From Triatoma infestans (lineage: Eukaryota > Arthropoda > Insecta > Hemiptera > Reduviidae): a DNA stretch of 64,000 bases. Location: positions 1 through 64,000 of the forward strand of contig JAAEAF010000390.1 in the NCBI GenBank assembly GCA_011037195.1. The letters run 5' to 3'. Both the position numbers and the translations under genes were made by a program. The notes below the pieces were generated by a model. The model did not search any database, was not told where the DNA came from, and was given only the letters and a program-made list of their open reading frames with translations. This document shows, in pieces, positions 10,146 through 22,615 of the stretch; position 1 is the stretch's first letter; every line of letters begins with the position of its first letter.

Positions 10146-13100
10146 AAGAAGTGTAAGAATACTACTTAAATAGTACTAGTAGTATAGATATATATTTTAA
10201 ATGCGTCTACAAAGAGATTCAGATTGTCTTCACTTGGTTTCTATTTTCTGTTAAAGAAAAAAAAGATCTTTGCTCATACATTACAATTTTCCTTCAGAAC
10301 TTTTTGTTGAGTTTGAATAAACGAATTATGTTTCTATTTTCATTGGAATGTCACGTTAATTATAAAAAAAACAAATCTAATGAAAGGAGAAAGGGGAGAA
10401 GATGTGCTGGTGAAAAAGAGATCTCCGTACTAGAGGATAGGAGAGAATGCCTAGTGTATTGTAGTGTATACAGGCAAGGCTGAAGTTAATTAAAAAGGAG
10501 GGAACGTCTCTCTTTTGTCACATCCCTTATTTAATTTCGCTGCTCAACTATAAGAAAAAGCAGAAAGGAAGGGAGGTGGAAATGGGGCGTCTGGTGGTAG
10601 AGAATCCGTCTTACAAGGTCATCTATCTCTTTTTGCTGTAAGTGTGCTTGTATTATGTTTGTATTTGAAACTAAGGGAAACCCATCACAGAGTGTACACC
10701 AAGTAATGACCCCAATTAATTACAAGATGTTACGGACCGGTTGGCAAACCAATAAAATGGAATGCCAAGCTATATATATATAGTCTAAGAGAACTCATAG
10801 TAAGTGTGATTTTGGCCACAAAATTGCAACTGTTTCCTCAAATCAGTTTGCAAACAAGATGGGAAGGCGGCAAAAATGTTATTGGCTTGAAGGTCAATTT
10901 CCGTCTTGTCTGTAACGTATAACATCTAGGAAATAACTATGTAATGTGCTTTTATACTCCCCCAAATATAATGTACGAAGGAAAAAAATATGATCGAACT
11001 TATTAATATCTCAATAAAACTGTAGTTAACATAAGCTTCAAATTATAATTGTAGATTTTTTAATCTGTAATTTACATTACACTATCTACAGTATCAAGCA
11101 ATTAAGATTTCTAATAGTATCATCATAACAGAAACCTGATTACATTATCGATGTAAATATCTTCTCCATCCACTCGTGACCTGACAATATCACCACCTAA
11201 ACCAACATCTTTTAGTATCTTATTTCTGGCTTGTCACTGTCGTATTAAACTGATCTATGAATGGAAAACCATCTTCATGCCCTGTGACCATTCTATGTGG
11301 ATCGAACTGCGTGTCTCACCAGAATGTTGTATTGGGAGGAGGTTCAAAAACTGCAAGTTTTTTTGTTTTTTTAATGGCTGAAACTTGCAGTGTTAATGGT
11401 TTAACTTGTAGATTTCTATATACCATCTATTTTAGCGGAACTGGTTGTTTGAAATCTCCGTAAACATATGCGTTTACGCCAACTATTCCTCTACTATTCA
11501 GATCATCTATTTATCATCTATCATATCATAAAGTGGCCACACACAGCCACTTTCACTGGGATCCCTAGCGTTCCTGACAAGCCAGCAGCAACACAAACAC
11601 TTATCACTGGACATCTCAGCCACCTCTACTGGGGCTTTTGTGATATTGCAGCCACAAAAATCTCCCCAAAATATTCATTGGAATCTTGAACTTAGCCAAA
11701 GAATGAGCTTAACGACGAAGGAACCTGGTTTTGAAGAGGGGTTGATTTCGCTATAATAAATAAAATTTATCCTTATTCAATATGAAACGCGGATAATTGG
11801 AATGACAGAGTTGATTTCATGATTTTTCAACTACTGTCGATCAAATTAGGACAAAGGCTCCGAGCGGTTATTTGGATGAGATATGCTATGCAACTTGTTG
11901 CTATTATTATGCAATTAAATTAAAAAAGCATAATCCATTATTAAGCTAAAGGCAAATTATATAAATTTATGAACAAATCTTTTATGTATTATTAGAGAAT
12001 ACTAAAGAGTTTTATTGTTTATTGTATTATAACTTTGTATGTCCTCTCAAATAGTGGTGGAAATTGCAGAGGTTTGCAGAGAATAAAGAAATTTCCAAGT
12101 AGATGGAACATGTTTTATTTATTTAAAGGTTGCCGAGTTTGAATAATACAGAAGGGAAAGCAGTTGGCTTGTGTCGAGCACTCTGTGGCCGTCCTCTTTC
12201 ACTGACTCATTCATTCGTTCGCTGCTTGAGCAAAGTTCCGTCTCCTTTCTTTAGCACTGCCACATTACATCACTAAAAAAAAAGGAAAGAAAAATTCATA
12301 AAGGGGTAAAAGAAGAATATGGAGTTCTATTTTCGCTTTATTTCAATGGTAAAATTGATTCACAGCCACAGTTTATGTTGGTGTCAAAATTTAGTTAATT
12401 GTTGTGGAAGGAAGGTAAGATGAGATAATGGGGGGGGGGGTTGATTCTTCGAAAAGTGCAAGGATCATTTAACTATAAAGTAAAGCTAATACAAGAGACA
12501 TCAAACTATACAGTGAAAACACTAAAATACCATCAACAGAACACAATTCCTGGGCGTGCCAGCAACCCAACAACGACAAGGTAAGCTTGAGCTTGTGAAC
12601 CTGAGCTTCTAGTTTCAGTAAAACCATTTCTCCTGCACATTACTTCCCTCTTCCTCGGCACTATATATGGCTTTAGTTCACTTCCACGTAATAAGACAAG
12701 AGCTTATGGTTATTGTTATGCGAAATAACTCGAGCGAGAACAGTAATGCGTGGGTATTATAGCTAGTAAGTGGGGAGAGGGGAAAACGTACGCCTGACAA
12801 CCCAACCGGTATCTCTGTACGTAGTAGGGAGGAGACCATAGTTCTAACTTCTCCCTCTACTGAACTCTAAAGGGAAATACCGAATAGAAGATGTCGATTC
12901 ATTGGGATGATGGAATTATCATTTTAAAAGTAATTTTTTACTCTTAGATTTGTAGTTATTTTAATAACTATACTTGTACATGTTATTAACAAAATTTGCA
13001 AGAGTTATTAGTACGTTTAATATACTACTTAAATAAATGAATTATCTCAGGATTCTAATAAGTTAAAAATACAGATCAATTACAACGATTAATTGCTAAA

Positions 13101-13755
13101 TGAACAATTAAATGAAAATCATATGTGAACTTCATAAAGGCAATAAACATTGGAAATATATAAAAAACAATGGGTTAATAAAAATAATCCAAAAACATAA
13201 TGTACGTACATCTTTGTGCTCATTCAAACACTAGCTGTTGCATGAAGCTCTAACATACAGAAAATACGACGCGAGATCATTTGTTTCAATTGATAAATCT
13301 AATTAGCGGATGAAATCAAATTTAGTTCCATATAAGAATATTCAGCAAAATCAAGTCGTTAAGCAAGAAAAATTTTAAAATCTGAATGTACTGTAAAATT
13401 GGAAGTCATACATATTTTAATGAGAAAAATTTACGACATATTATCCTGAAGTTGGTTCTAAGAATGAAATTTTTATATATGCCAATTTACTGTCATTGAA
13501 CAGAATCGTAAAAGGACTGTAGCAATAATTTCCACCCTTGGTACCCTGGCAAAGACCTTGAAGGAAGAAAATTGAATATTTTTTTTTTTTTAATAAATCT
13601 GAAACAAACTATATAATTTATGATACCTTAAACTTTGATTTGTTAAGGAATGAATTTGATAAAAGTTGTGATGCTCAGTGGAATCCTCAAATCAACCCGT
13701 ACTAGAAAAAAATCTGCCCTTCACCTGATAATAAGCTGCAGAGAATCCTAAGTTG
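10146..13755. other. No recognisable gene
   Basis: AT-rich with a few GC-richer islands (10380-10620, 11160-11700, 12540-12880). The minus strand at about 11130-11240 has a 33-codon stretch with the motif VGLGGDIVRSRVDGEDI that looks protein-like but is bounded by stops. The frames 11257-11463 and 11468-11689 (plus) have no recognisable motif. A run of G lies at 12430-12439. Confidence 0.5.
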
Positions 13756-13759
13756 AGAA

Positions 13760-13850
13760 AATCTAAGGGCACTACTGTTAAAGATTCCTACCCGGGATCT
13801 AGCGCTCTACCACTGAGCAAATTCCTTCGCTAACCTTTTAATGATCATTG
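13760..13850 (-). repeat. SINE fragment with tRNA-like head
   Basis: The minus strand reads ttagcgaaggaatttgctcagtggtagagcgct, then a degenerate B box (cccgggtagga). This resembles the head of family S1, including a downstream gcactactg segment similar to the copy near 25440. Confidence 0.5.
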
Positions 13851-14038
13851 TATGATTCCACCAACTGTGGGTACATTAAGTGCAGAAAAAACGATAACAT
13901 TCACAATTTGGAAAAAAAAACTGTAAAAATGGAATTTAAGAATTAAATACAAATTTAATAACAGTCGGTATAAAACACAATACTATAAAAGTAAAATTTG
14001 CCAAAAGAACATACAATTTATTCTAATTTAATTGATAC

Positions 14039-14071
<33 letters not shown>

Positions 14072-14125
14072 TTATATGAAAGGCATAAAAATCAATTATA
14101 AAAAAAGGAACATTTGGACAACATC

Positions 14126-14160
14126 CCTTATGGCATATATTGTGCAATACCATAAGGGGG
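14126..14160. repeat. Hairpin
   Basis: The arms cccttatgg (about 14126) and ccataaggg (about 14151) are inverted repeats around a short AT-rich loop, directly before a run of G. Poly-A runs surround it. Origin unknown. Confidence 0.6.
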
Positions 14161-16370
14161 GGGGGAGCATTTAAAAACCAACGTTATGAAATATTCAGAT
14201 TTTGTTCATAATGTAATGGGAGCGAGACAGGCCTACCCTACCCCCAGCCATTAATATTAAAATGTAATCTTCTGCAGAGTTAACACTTTTTGAAAAAAAA
14301 AAAATTCTCGTAAAACCAAAAAAAAAAAAATAGAATTAACAAAACACTTTTTTTTTAAACTTAATTACTATCACAGGAAAATAAAAATCCTTTATGAAGA
14401 GGGTGAACAAAATAACTGGGCGTTATGTTGCCACCACCCCTCAATAACTTTTGGAGGAAAAAATCATTATTTATCTCTCTGAAAGGAGTAATTTAATTAT
14501 TTAACCATTTCAGTTAGATCACTAACTCTATTTTTTATATTATATATACGAGTATATTTAAAGTATAAGATTATTCTATATAAGATGAAGTCAAACGAGA
14601 TTGGAAATAGATAAAAGGGAACTTTTCTTCACACCCTTAACTTTACCGAAAGCCAGCTTCGCTTAAGTAACTTTTATATGACAAAATTTTTGTGCCAAAA
14701 GATTGTTTATAAGAATACGAAAAATTTGTGGACGCACAAGGTTATAAAAGTATCGAAATAAAAGGAGGCAGCATTGACATTATCATTATCTATGGTAATG
14801 TGTTAAATAGATACTGACCTCTCGTGATACTGTATTGAACAGTATGAAATGAGTTGAGCTATAAGTGCACAAGAGCAGAAGACATTGGAAAAAGATTTCT
14901 GGTAATAGACGCCAAGAACTTCTTTAAAAGAAATGTTAAGAAATATGGGGGGGTGGGGCTTCCTTAGGATAACGCTTCAAGTAAAAAAAGTTGGCAGTGG
15001 TATAAAACATTGACGAAAGAATGCCACAAGAAAGATTGGCCAGCATATATATAGGTGACAGGGTGCATCAAACAAGATTATACTGGCTGGTGAAGTGTCT
15101 AATATTTCAATATTTATGCATCAGTCGTGCTTGGCACTTGCTGTTAAATTCCAATAGACCAAAAGAAGGAATGTGTAGTTACGATAGCTAGCTCTTAGGG
15201 GGAAATAGTAGACTAGATATTTCTTCTGGGATATTTGCCATTTGTATATTCCGCTTGGAAAATAGTTTTGAAACAGGAAGTCCTAAAAGACCATCTACAC
15301 CAGCGTTTCTTCAACCTTTTTGTCCCTCCGACCGGTGGTTTTTTTCAACAAAAAATTTTTACTAGGTTTAAACGAACTACTATATGAATCAATTGTAACA
15401 TTTTTATTATCATTTACTTATAATAATGTTTAAATGTAAAGATAAGTAATTACTGTAATTATTACAATATATAAGTAAATAAACGTTTGAGAAAAATCCC
15501 AAAAAATTATAAAAAATAATCACAAAATCATTGCATATAGAAACAAAACGAAAAAATCAATCCCATGATTACTATAAAATTAAATATCTATAATTTTTGA
15601 TTATTTAGCCATATAATGTTAATGAGAAGATTGCTGCTGTTCTTCTTCAATTAACATTTTCAATTTTTGGTTCTAAATTAGTGAAGCTCGAAGCAGTGAA
15701 ACAACCGAAAGCCGATTTCTAAATTTATTTTTTATTACCGTCACATACGTATGAAAATCCCGCTTCACATAAATATGTTGCTGCGAAGGGGTTATTTCCA
15801 GTCAAAAAAAAAAAAAAAATGCGAGACGAAACAAGTGACAAATATGAGCATACTCCAGTGTTACCAACCTTCAAAGATTCTGTTCTAACAATTCTAGATC
15901 CTAAAATTAATGTAAAAAAATATCGTACAAAATTTTATTATTTTTTGAATAAGAATTTTTTTTTTTAACGCGGACAGGTAAAAATCTCCGAGGATTGGTG
16001 AAATTTTTCCGTGGACCAGCGGTTGAGAATCATTGGTCTACACTCACATAGTACAACGAACCACAAGAACTGTGTTGGTGCACATATAAGAACTTGGGTT
16101 TAGGGAAAATCCTACTTGTTTAAGTAACACATACGCAATCAGCGGAAGTATAACAAATTATAAATTCCTAATAAATTTTTTGTTAGTAATCATTGCCTCT
16201 AAAACATAGGGTAAAGCTAGGAGAGATGACGAACTTTCAAAGTTATGCCCTGTATCAAAATATAGGAGATATATTAAAGAGGTAATTCTTATAAAACATA
16301 CGTCAACTAACTTATACTGGTTAATTTGAAATTAATTTGAACCATTTACACAGCCAATAGTATTTATTTC
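14161..16370. other. No recognisable gene
   Basis: Very AT-rich with homopolymers. I see no coding signal and no repeat shared with the rest of the window that I could confirm. Confidence 0.5.
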
Positions 16371-16382
16371 ATTTATTGATAT

Positions 16383-16420
16383 ACCAACGTTTCGTGCACT
16401 TAACGTGCCATTATCAAGGA
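16383..16420 (-). ncRNA. Hammerhead-like motif 3' of a Penelope-like remnant
   Basis: On the minus strand: CC, TTGATAA, a helix II with GCAC and GTGC arms around a short loop, GAAAC, GTT, GG. Compared with the hammerhead core CUGAUGA, position 3 is U and position 8 is A; these two bases pair in the hammerhead fold, so the change keeps the pair. The GIY-YIG fragment at 17146-17440 lies upstream on the same strand, as expected for a Penelope-like terminal repeat. Confidence 0.5.
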
Positions 16421-17145
16421 GTACATTTCTCTTACATTCTGAAAAAAATTTTTTATATACATATTATATATATTTTTGTTAAACTAGGTTTTACAACGTT
16501 ACTATTGAAATCCAACAAACTAATTACCTTGTAAATTATTGTATTAGTCGAGAGGCTTCGTCCATGATTAATAATTTATTTTTATATTTTTTTTCCATAT
16601 TCTTATTTTATGCTGAAAATGTAACTCAAAGAGTCTTGTCAGTATTGAATTATTTATTTAAATATGATGTCGATTGTATGTTAGCCTCAGTATATGAGAG
16701 CACCACGTGGTTACTTTATGGAAAAGAATAGTTATGCCTGTATTAATTATGATTGGAGTTTACCATGGCCTGTAGACAGGAGTAAAAATAAATTACTATT
16801 TTTTTTTTTTTTAATTTTGGTTAATTATGTATTATGAATTTTAATTTTAAAGAAAAACTTACTGAGAATAGTACTACACCATGCTCCGATCGGCTCTCGT
16901 GGTGGACTAACTGAAGTGAGCCGTGTTCTATAATTAGACGACTGTGTGTTCGTTATACTGGTCAGTATTATATATCTTTTTGAATATATTCGAATGTGGG
17001 ATATTTTGCTGTTAATTTTATGTATATAATTATTATTATGCTTAAAAATGTGATGTAATAATTATTATGTAATTTTTATTATATCAGCGAAGATTTAAAT
17101 TTATTTAGTGTCATCTGTAACATGTGAAGGTTATATGTTATAAGG

Positions 17146-17440
17146 TTAGCTGTTATTAGTTATATTAATGAATTGTTTTATCAAATTAAGTGCACCATCG
17201 TACATTGATACTTGAGAACACTCCTTTCTGTCATTTATTAATTTGTCTAAATTGGTAGCTATATGTATAGCCTCCAGCAGTTTCCTTTTATTTGTGTTCC
17301 TTTCCTTGTCAAGTATTGATGGATTGTTAAAATCAAAATTATGATTCGTCAGTCTATGATGCTTCATTAATGATGTTTCAGTTTGAGATTTGCTGGAGAG
17401 AGACTTAATGTGTTGGTCTATTCTTGTGTTAAGAAAGTTT
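17146..17440 (-). pseudogene. Penelope-like retroelement, GIY-YIG endonuclease C-terminal fragment
   Basis: The frame from about 17440 down to 17146 carries the motifs HNFDFNNPSILDKE and NKRKLLEAIHI. Penelope-like elements have a reverse transcriptase followed by a GIY-YIG nuclease, and this [HK]-x-FDF-x[5-6]-IL-D followed by R-x-LLEAIHI block is characteristic of the C-terminal part of that nuclease. The methionine at 17367 is internal: the open frame continues upstream with TRIDQHIKSLSSKSQTE, which matches the H-x-R-L-x-x-H region of the domain. No reverse transcriptase, and no GIY or YIG residues, are visible upstream, where poly-A begins near 17460; the copy is 5'-truncated and dead. The stop near 17146 is probably the natural end. 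Confidence 0.75.
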
Positions 17441-18656
17441 AACTACGTCAACTACTATTATCTGCAAAAAAAAAATGTTATTTTTCAAAATAAAGACATT
17501 CTCATTTATTCCAGAAACAAAATACAAATACACTACATTTGGCCGTCTCCTCCTACTATGGTAGGATAGATGACGCACCATAGGTAGGAGACCTCTCCTC
17601 TGTGAAGGTAACATGGCTGATCGACATGAAACTTGGTAAACACTATGTCTACGAGTCCAACTTTAACGACAGCTGGAAATCTTTCATTTCAATTGCAATT
17701 AATATAGTATATAAAAAAATAAAAAAATTACTAAGCGTTATGAAAATTCACGTTATGAAAACACACGCTGATGCGTATAAATGTTCCTAGAACACAGAAA
17801 GAACACACAAAATAACTGAAGAATTTTGCAATATGTTCGCTTCTGATCTCTCTATTCCTCGACTAACTTCCATGACGTAACGTGTTGGCAAACAAGAGAA
17901 GTAAAGCCTGCGTCTTCTCTCCTACCGCGTCATCTCTCCTAGGTTTACCCTACACATGAAATATTGAGATGAGATACTGAGGAATTCTCCCATCAGAGCA
18001 CATTGTATAATAATAAAAAAAACTATGACGCAACAACCCATGAAGGATCAAAGCGTGGTGATTTTTATGGGGGGTGGGATGGGGTGGTAAGTAAGCCGCG
18101 GCTTCCTAGCCATTTAGATTTGGCCTTCGTTCCTAATAAAGCGTCCCAGACAGGGGAGATCAACAACGTCTTTACCCCTGCCTGGGAAGTATTAGTAAAA
18201 GTTTTCAAACTGGTTTGTGGTATTATCCAGAATAACAATTTTAGTTAATTATTTAGTAATAAAGTTTAAGAGAAATTCCACATCGATGTTGTATTTATGG
18301 ACTCTTGAGAATTTTCTCACCAAAGACGATCGCCCTAGCCAATAGACCACAATGTAAAGACTGATCATATATTTATTTATGAACTTCAAATAGATACACA
18401 ACAACTACATCCATGTAAAATTTCTCTTAAAACATATTACCAAATAATTAACTAAAATTGTTATTATTCTGAATATAATAAACCACAAACCAGTATGAAA
18501 CTTTCACAAACACTTGCTAATATAATATTAAATATTAGCGTTAAATATGTACCAGACTAAATATTATTTTGCGGAGGTTAGGTGGAGGTAGCTTTATACC
18601 CTATAATTAATACTAATAGTGCAGTACCAAGCACTAGGAGATACAGTGGATGATAT

Positions 18657-18687
<31 letters not shown>

Positions 18688-19835
18688 ATGGATGTGTGAG
18701 TGAGAGTGGTTAAATTCATTTAGGACACCTGTTGCACAGATAATGACAGAAGAGGTTCGTGTAAAGGTTAGATTAGAAGTACGCTGTATGTATATGAATA
18801 AGTATGGTAAAGCTCTAAGTCCTCTAGATCTATCTATTTGTATTATGTATTCTATTATAGTAATCATTTATAAATTATGTTATCAATAACCAACCATTTA
18901 GAAATAACAAAATCGTTTCCAATAATATGCTTTGTACAGAATACTATTTGAGATTATATTTCCACAATGGCAAAAAGGCCCAGCCAAAGTGTTTTCTCTG
19001 CTAATTAGCGATTAATCGTAACTGGCTTTAAACCTATCATAAGATAGTTTTAGTTTCAAAAAATTACAAATAAATTCTCTAATCTTTTCCTAGGCAGCGC
19101 TTTACACATGACTGAAGTTACCAAATACTATCGTATGGATGACGATCTCACATCACTTCAGGAATACCAGCTATAAACTGATAAATGATTCTGCTAGCAT
19201 ATCAGGATGCTAGCAGTTATATAAAAAGTATACCGAAATCCCTATGTTGATTAAAATCTGCGTTTGGACCGAAAGGAGTAGCTGCCATCCCCCATTAGGT
19301 TCTACAATATTTAAACGTAATCATCACACAAGCTATTATTAACCCACAAGCAAAAAAAAAAAACTTGGAAATCCTAGACCAATAAAAATGGAAAACTTCT
19401 TTTTTATAATCAATCTAAACGAGTCTGTTGGGGGAAAATAAAAGACTCTTTCACTATAACAGGAAACTTAATGATCAGATTCTTTGCTGCAAGTTCAAAC
19501 AAACTGCAGATTGACCGCTTCTTGGACACAATGTATTTCGTTAGATTCCATTTCCATTGCACCGCTACATCTTTACCTCACTCCGATACAGATATTATTT
19601 CTACGAATACAATTTAAAAGAAACGTTCTTATCAAGGTAGATAATGTATATCATCCGCAGATGGTAAATATCATCTGATAAGTCATCATGAACGAACATC
19701 TAGACACTCGCTATATGGAACTGCAGAGACCAACAAATTCCTTAAATACTTAAGCCACCATATTATTCGTTTTCCTCTACCTGCAATAATCTGCATTTTT
19801 CTCCTCGTATTACATGACATGTTTTAACTCTTCTT
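17441..19835. other. No recognisable gene; microsatellite and hairpin
   Basis: AT-rich. A (GT)n tract lies at 18657-18683. An inverted repeat tgctagca-tatcaggatgctagca lies at 19192-19217. The small frames here (17429-17614, 18003-18248, 19484-19678) lack recognisable motifs. Confidence 0.5.
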
Positions 19836-20815
19836 ACTTTCTCTTACTCCTAGTAAGAGGAAGTATTGTAATCGTGTCAAATTTTCGATATTGAGTTGTT
19901 ACCGGAAATATCCGTTTTGAGGTCCCCTGAGTCCAAAAAAAAGTGGCTTTTAGCAAATTGTATGTGTGTATGTGAACAGCATAGCTCAAAAACGAAAAAC
20001 CGTAGAAGGCTGAAACTTGATATTACGTTTAGGTATCACCGTGGGATTTGACGGTGCGTTATCTATAAAAATTTCTCAACCGGAAGTACCACTTTACTAT
20101 GTTTTTTCTTTTTACGTTTTTGCGATTTTTTAAAAAAATGGCTCCGATGACTTTCTTTAGACTTGGTATATCAACTATACATACAACGAGCTACAACTTT
20201 TATTTGAAACATTTCTCCGGGAAAATTCATTTAAGGGGAGGGGTGGGGTTAGGTTTTCATCTTAACTGCTATTTCAAGTTTATTAGACAATTCTTTCATC
20301 TAAATAATTTAATTAGAATTAAATATGTTGTTGAAATTCCGAGTTTGAAAAAATGGATAACCGGAAGTGCGTTTGTTTTTAACACTTTACTGAATAATTT
20401 TTTTTCACTTTTTCGCGATTTTCTCAAAAATGGCTCCGACGATTTTCTTGAAACTTCATGTAACTAATCATCCAAAGATCAATATCTTTTATTTGAAACA
20501 TTTCAACTGGGAAAATCCATTTAAGGGCACTTTTAGGGGAGGGGTGGGGTTACAGCTTCCTCTAAAGTGGGTATCATACATAGTTGATTATACAATTCTA
20601 TCATCCAAACAAAATTAATTAGAAATAAATAGATGGCCAAAATTCCAAGTTTTAAGAAAATTAGTAAAGCCGGAAGTGCGCTTTTAATGAACCGTTTTTT
20701 TCAGTTTTCGACAAATTTTGTTATATTTGGTACACAAACTATAACATTTGTCAATTATAATTTTGACAACAGGAGTAAGAGAAAGTTGTGTGAGAGTTGC
20801 ACACTAGAATTTTTT
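19836..20815 (+). mobile_element. DINE/Helitron-like repeat family H, full copy H1
   Basis: Starts with actttctcttactcc then a palindrome tactcctagta, followed by agaggaagtattgtaatcg, a tccgttttgaggtccc block and a short GT-rich tract; it ends with ggagtaagagaaagt and a hairpin tgtgtgagagttgcacac. The first and last 15 bases are inverted repeats of each other. The interior contains at least two copies of a ~300-bp unit (compare 20100-20340 with 20400-20630), marked by aaaatggctccga and by ggaggggtggggtta. The open frames across it (20099-20467, 20430-20618, 20633-21025) run through these repeats and are not real genes. Other copies: 31846-32262, 36067-36738, 37644-38473, 50550-51380, 52575-53578, 57177-57362, and fragments at 42602-42760 and 44271-44322. 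Confidence 0.75.
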
Positions 20816-21773
20816 CAGATAAAGGGAGCCTCAAACATATATATGAAACTAACACATCAAAATTCTGAAACGAATGCACTAATATTTTTCCTCCTACCCA
20901 TAGTAAAGAAATACTGTAACAAAACATTAAAAACAAAAGATTATAAGCATGCCAAAGAAAAAGGAGAATATAAGTTTTGCATAACTAATAAAATTGGAAA
21001 AAAAGGGCTGAAGGAAGGAAGATAAACAAAACTAAATATAGAAAAATGGGAAAGTTGAATAAATAGGCGTGTGCGGAAAAGTACTTTGTGCAGAGGGGGG
21101 TGTGGTGTGGGAGGAGTGAAGCTTCTATTATAAACGTTTACTTGGGAACCTCTTTACAACAAACGGGGGCGTTGTAGGAGGATAACACTATCTGAAAGGA
21201 ACCTCCGTGGATGCAGCCACTAACAAAGGGATAAAAAGCACTTCTTCGTCTCTCATGTTTCCGCTTAAGAGCTTTAGTGTAGTAGAAAGAGCTTCGTTTC
21301 AACTTTGACTTGAAGCTTTGGATTTTTTTTTCTTCTATTTTTGTAAAACAAGATGGAAAATGGATAGGAAAATATAAATTATTTATTGAGTTATACTTGA
21401 GTGAGACTTTGCAAAGTTTTAAATAGCTTAAGGAGGTGGGGAATTACAATACTCTCCCATAGATCATTATAAAACTAATTTTATTATGAAAGCTTTAAAC
21501 GAGCTTATATTTCCCATATATGATGCTGACGATAAAACAATATAAAGCGGAAGCAATATCACGAAAAATTAATCTGAAATATAATACGTGGAGGGGTGGG
21601 GGCAAAAGAATAAACACATAACGCTAATACTAAATTAAATTAAATAGTGAATTTTAAGGACAGTTCCTCCCGCTTTTAGAATTTTAGTTTCCTCAATTGC
21701 AACCGGCAAATAATATTGGGATCGAGGCAGATTTTACTTGAGTTTTTACGGAAATGGTATGAATGTACGATAT
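20816..21773. other. No recognisable gene
   Basis: AT-rich with a GC-richer island at about 21060-21250. No shared repeat or coding motif was recognised. Confidence 0.5.
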
Positions 21774-22520
21774 ACAGGGTGTCCCATTTAAACGGAGCCA
21801 TCTTTGAAATAACTCTTAAACGAAGAAAGATATCAAAAAAGTAACACATAGTTTGATAAAGTATTTTGGCTCTAGTTTATGATGGTGTTAATGTTTTTTG
21901 ATTTTATTCCTGCCTTACATCCCTTAAAGCGGTGATTGAAAGTGGCGATTTCCTTTTGACCCCCACTTTTTACTACTGTATTGAAAACTACTAAAAAAAT
22001 GAAGAAAATTTGCCGTTAATTTCACTTCAATATTTCAAACCGTTGCCGAGATATTCAATCATAAAGATTAAATTTTCGTCGTTTTTTTTTCATATTTCGT
22101 TGTTTCATAAACTAAAATTAAAAGCGGATTTTCTTATCAATTTCTAATAAATAAGAGAGTGCAAATGCTGACAACACTTAAAACCTATTTTAGAACCATA
22201 AGGGACTTAAAAATCAGGTAAAACATCATTAAAACAAAACAATATTCCACCTTATTTACAAAAAAAATCGATAAAAAAATATTTCCTATTTATTCAAAAT
22301 GACCTCCTTCGGCTTTAACGGCACAAGCGCAGTCGCTTCCCAACATATGAAGTTGCTAATCGTATAATGTCTGCCAGAATTTCTAAGCAGGTTTGGATTA
22401 AGTCTTCTCTAAGTGCTTCTGGAATTGTTAGTGCTCCTGATATTAATTTTTTCTTTGATATATCCCCAAAGAAAGAAGTCAGAGGGGTTAAATCTGGTGA
22501 ACTGGAAGGCCTTGATTAAA
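21774..22520 (-). mobile_element. Tc1/mariner-superfamily (IS630-type) element, 3' portion, copy A
   Basis: The lower end begins atacagggtgtcccattta, a terminus typical of elements of this superfamily. Read from the minus strand, a decayed frame at about 22520-22290 gives the motif PSDFFLWGYIKEKIN, the region around the last catalytic acidic residue in DDE/D transposases of this type. The remaining 500 bases are non-coding and match copy B at 59364-59957 in reverse orientation, including the blocks tccttcggctttaacgg versus its degenerate complement and tttcaatcaccg-like sequence. Upstream (higher coordinates) it is cut by the hammerhead-like repeat at 22521, so the N-terminal half of the transposase is missing. 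Confidence 0.7.
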
Positions 22521-22615
22521 GCCTTGATAAAGACAGGAAACTCTATCGAAACGTCGGCATAATTGAATGTTTTTTTTTTTTTTTTTTGACCGATCCTCAC
22601 CAAATTTCTTCATAA
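22521..22615 (+). repeat. Hammerhead-like repeat, second sub-family, copy 1
   Basis: Core at 22521-22558: GCC, TTGATAA (22524-22530), a helix II with GAcaG and CTcTaTC arms around gaaa, GAAA (22548-22551), C, GTC (22553-22555), then GGC, which pairs with GCC as stem I. U3 and A8 replace C3 and G8, keeping the tertiary pair. Downstream ataattgaatg, a poly-T and gaccgatcctcaccaaatttcttcataac match the copy at 52323-52415 in reverse orientation. Confidence 0.6.

Noticed and set aside
20099..21025. Three open frames (122, 62 and 130 codons) that could look like a gene cluster
   Set aside because: They lie across family H, whose internal units recur on both strands at several other places with stops; the frames come from the repeat and are low-complexity Phe/Lys-rich.
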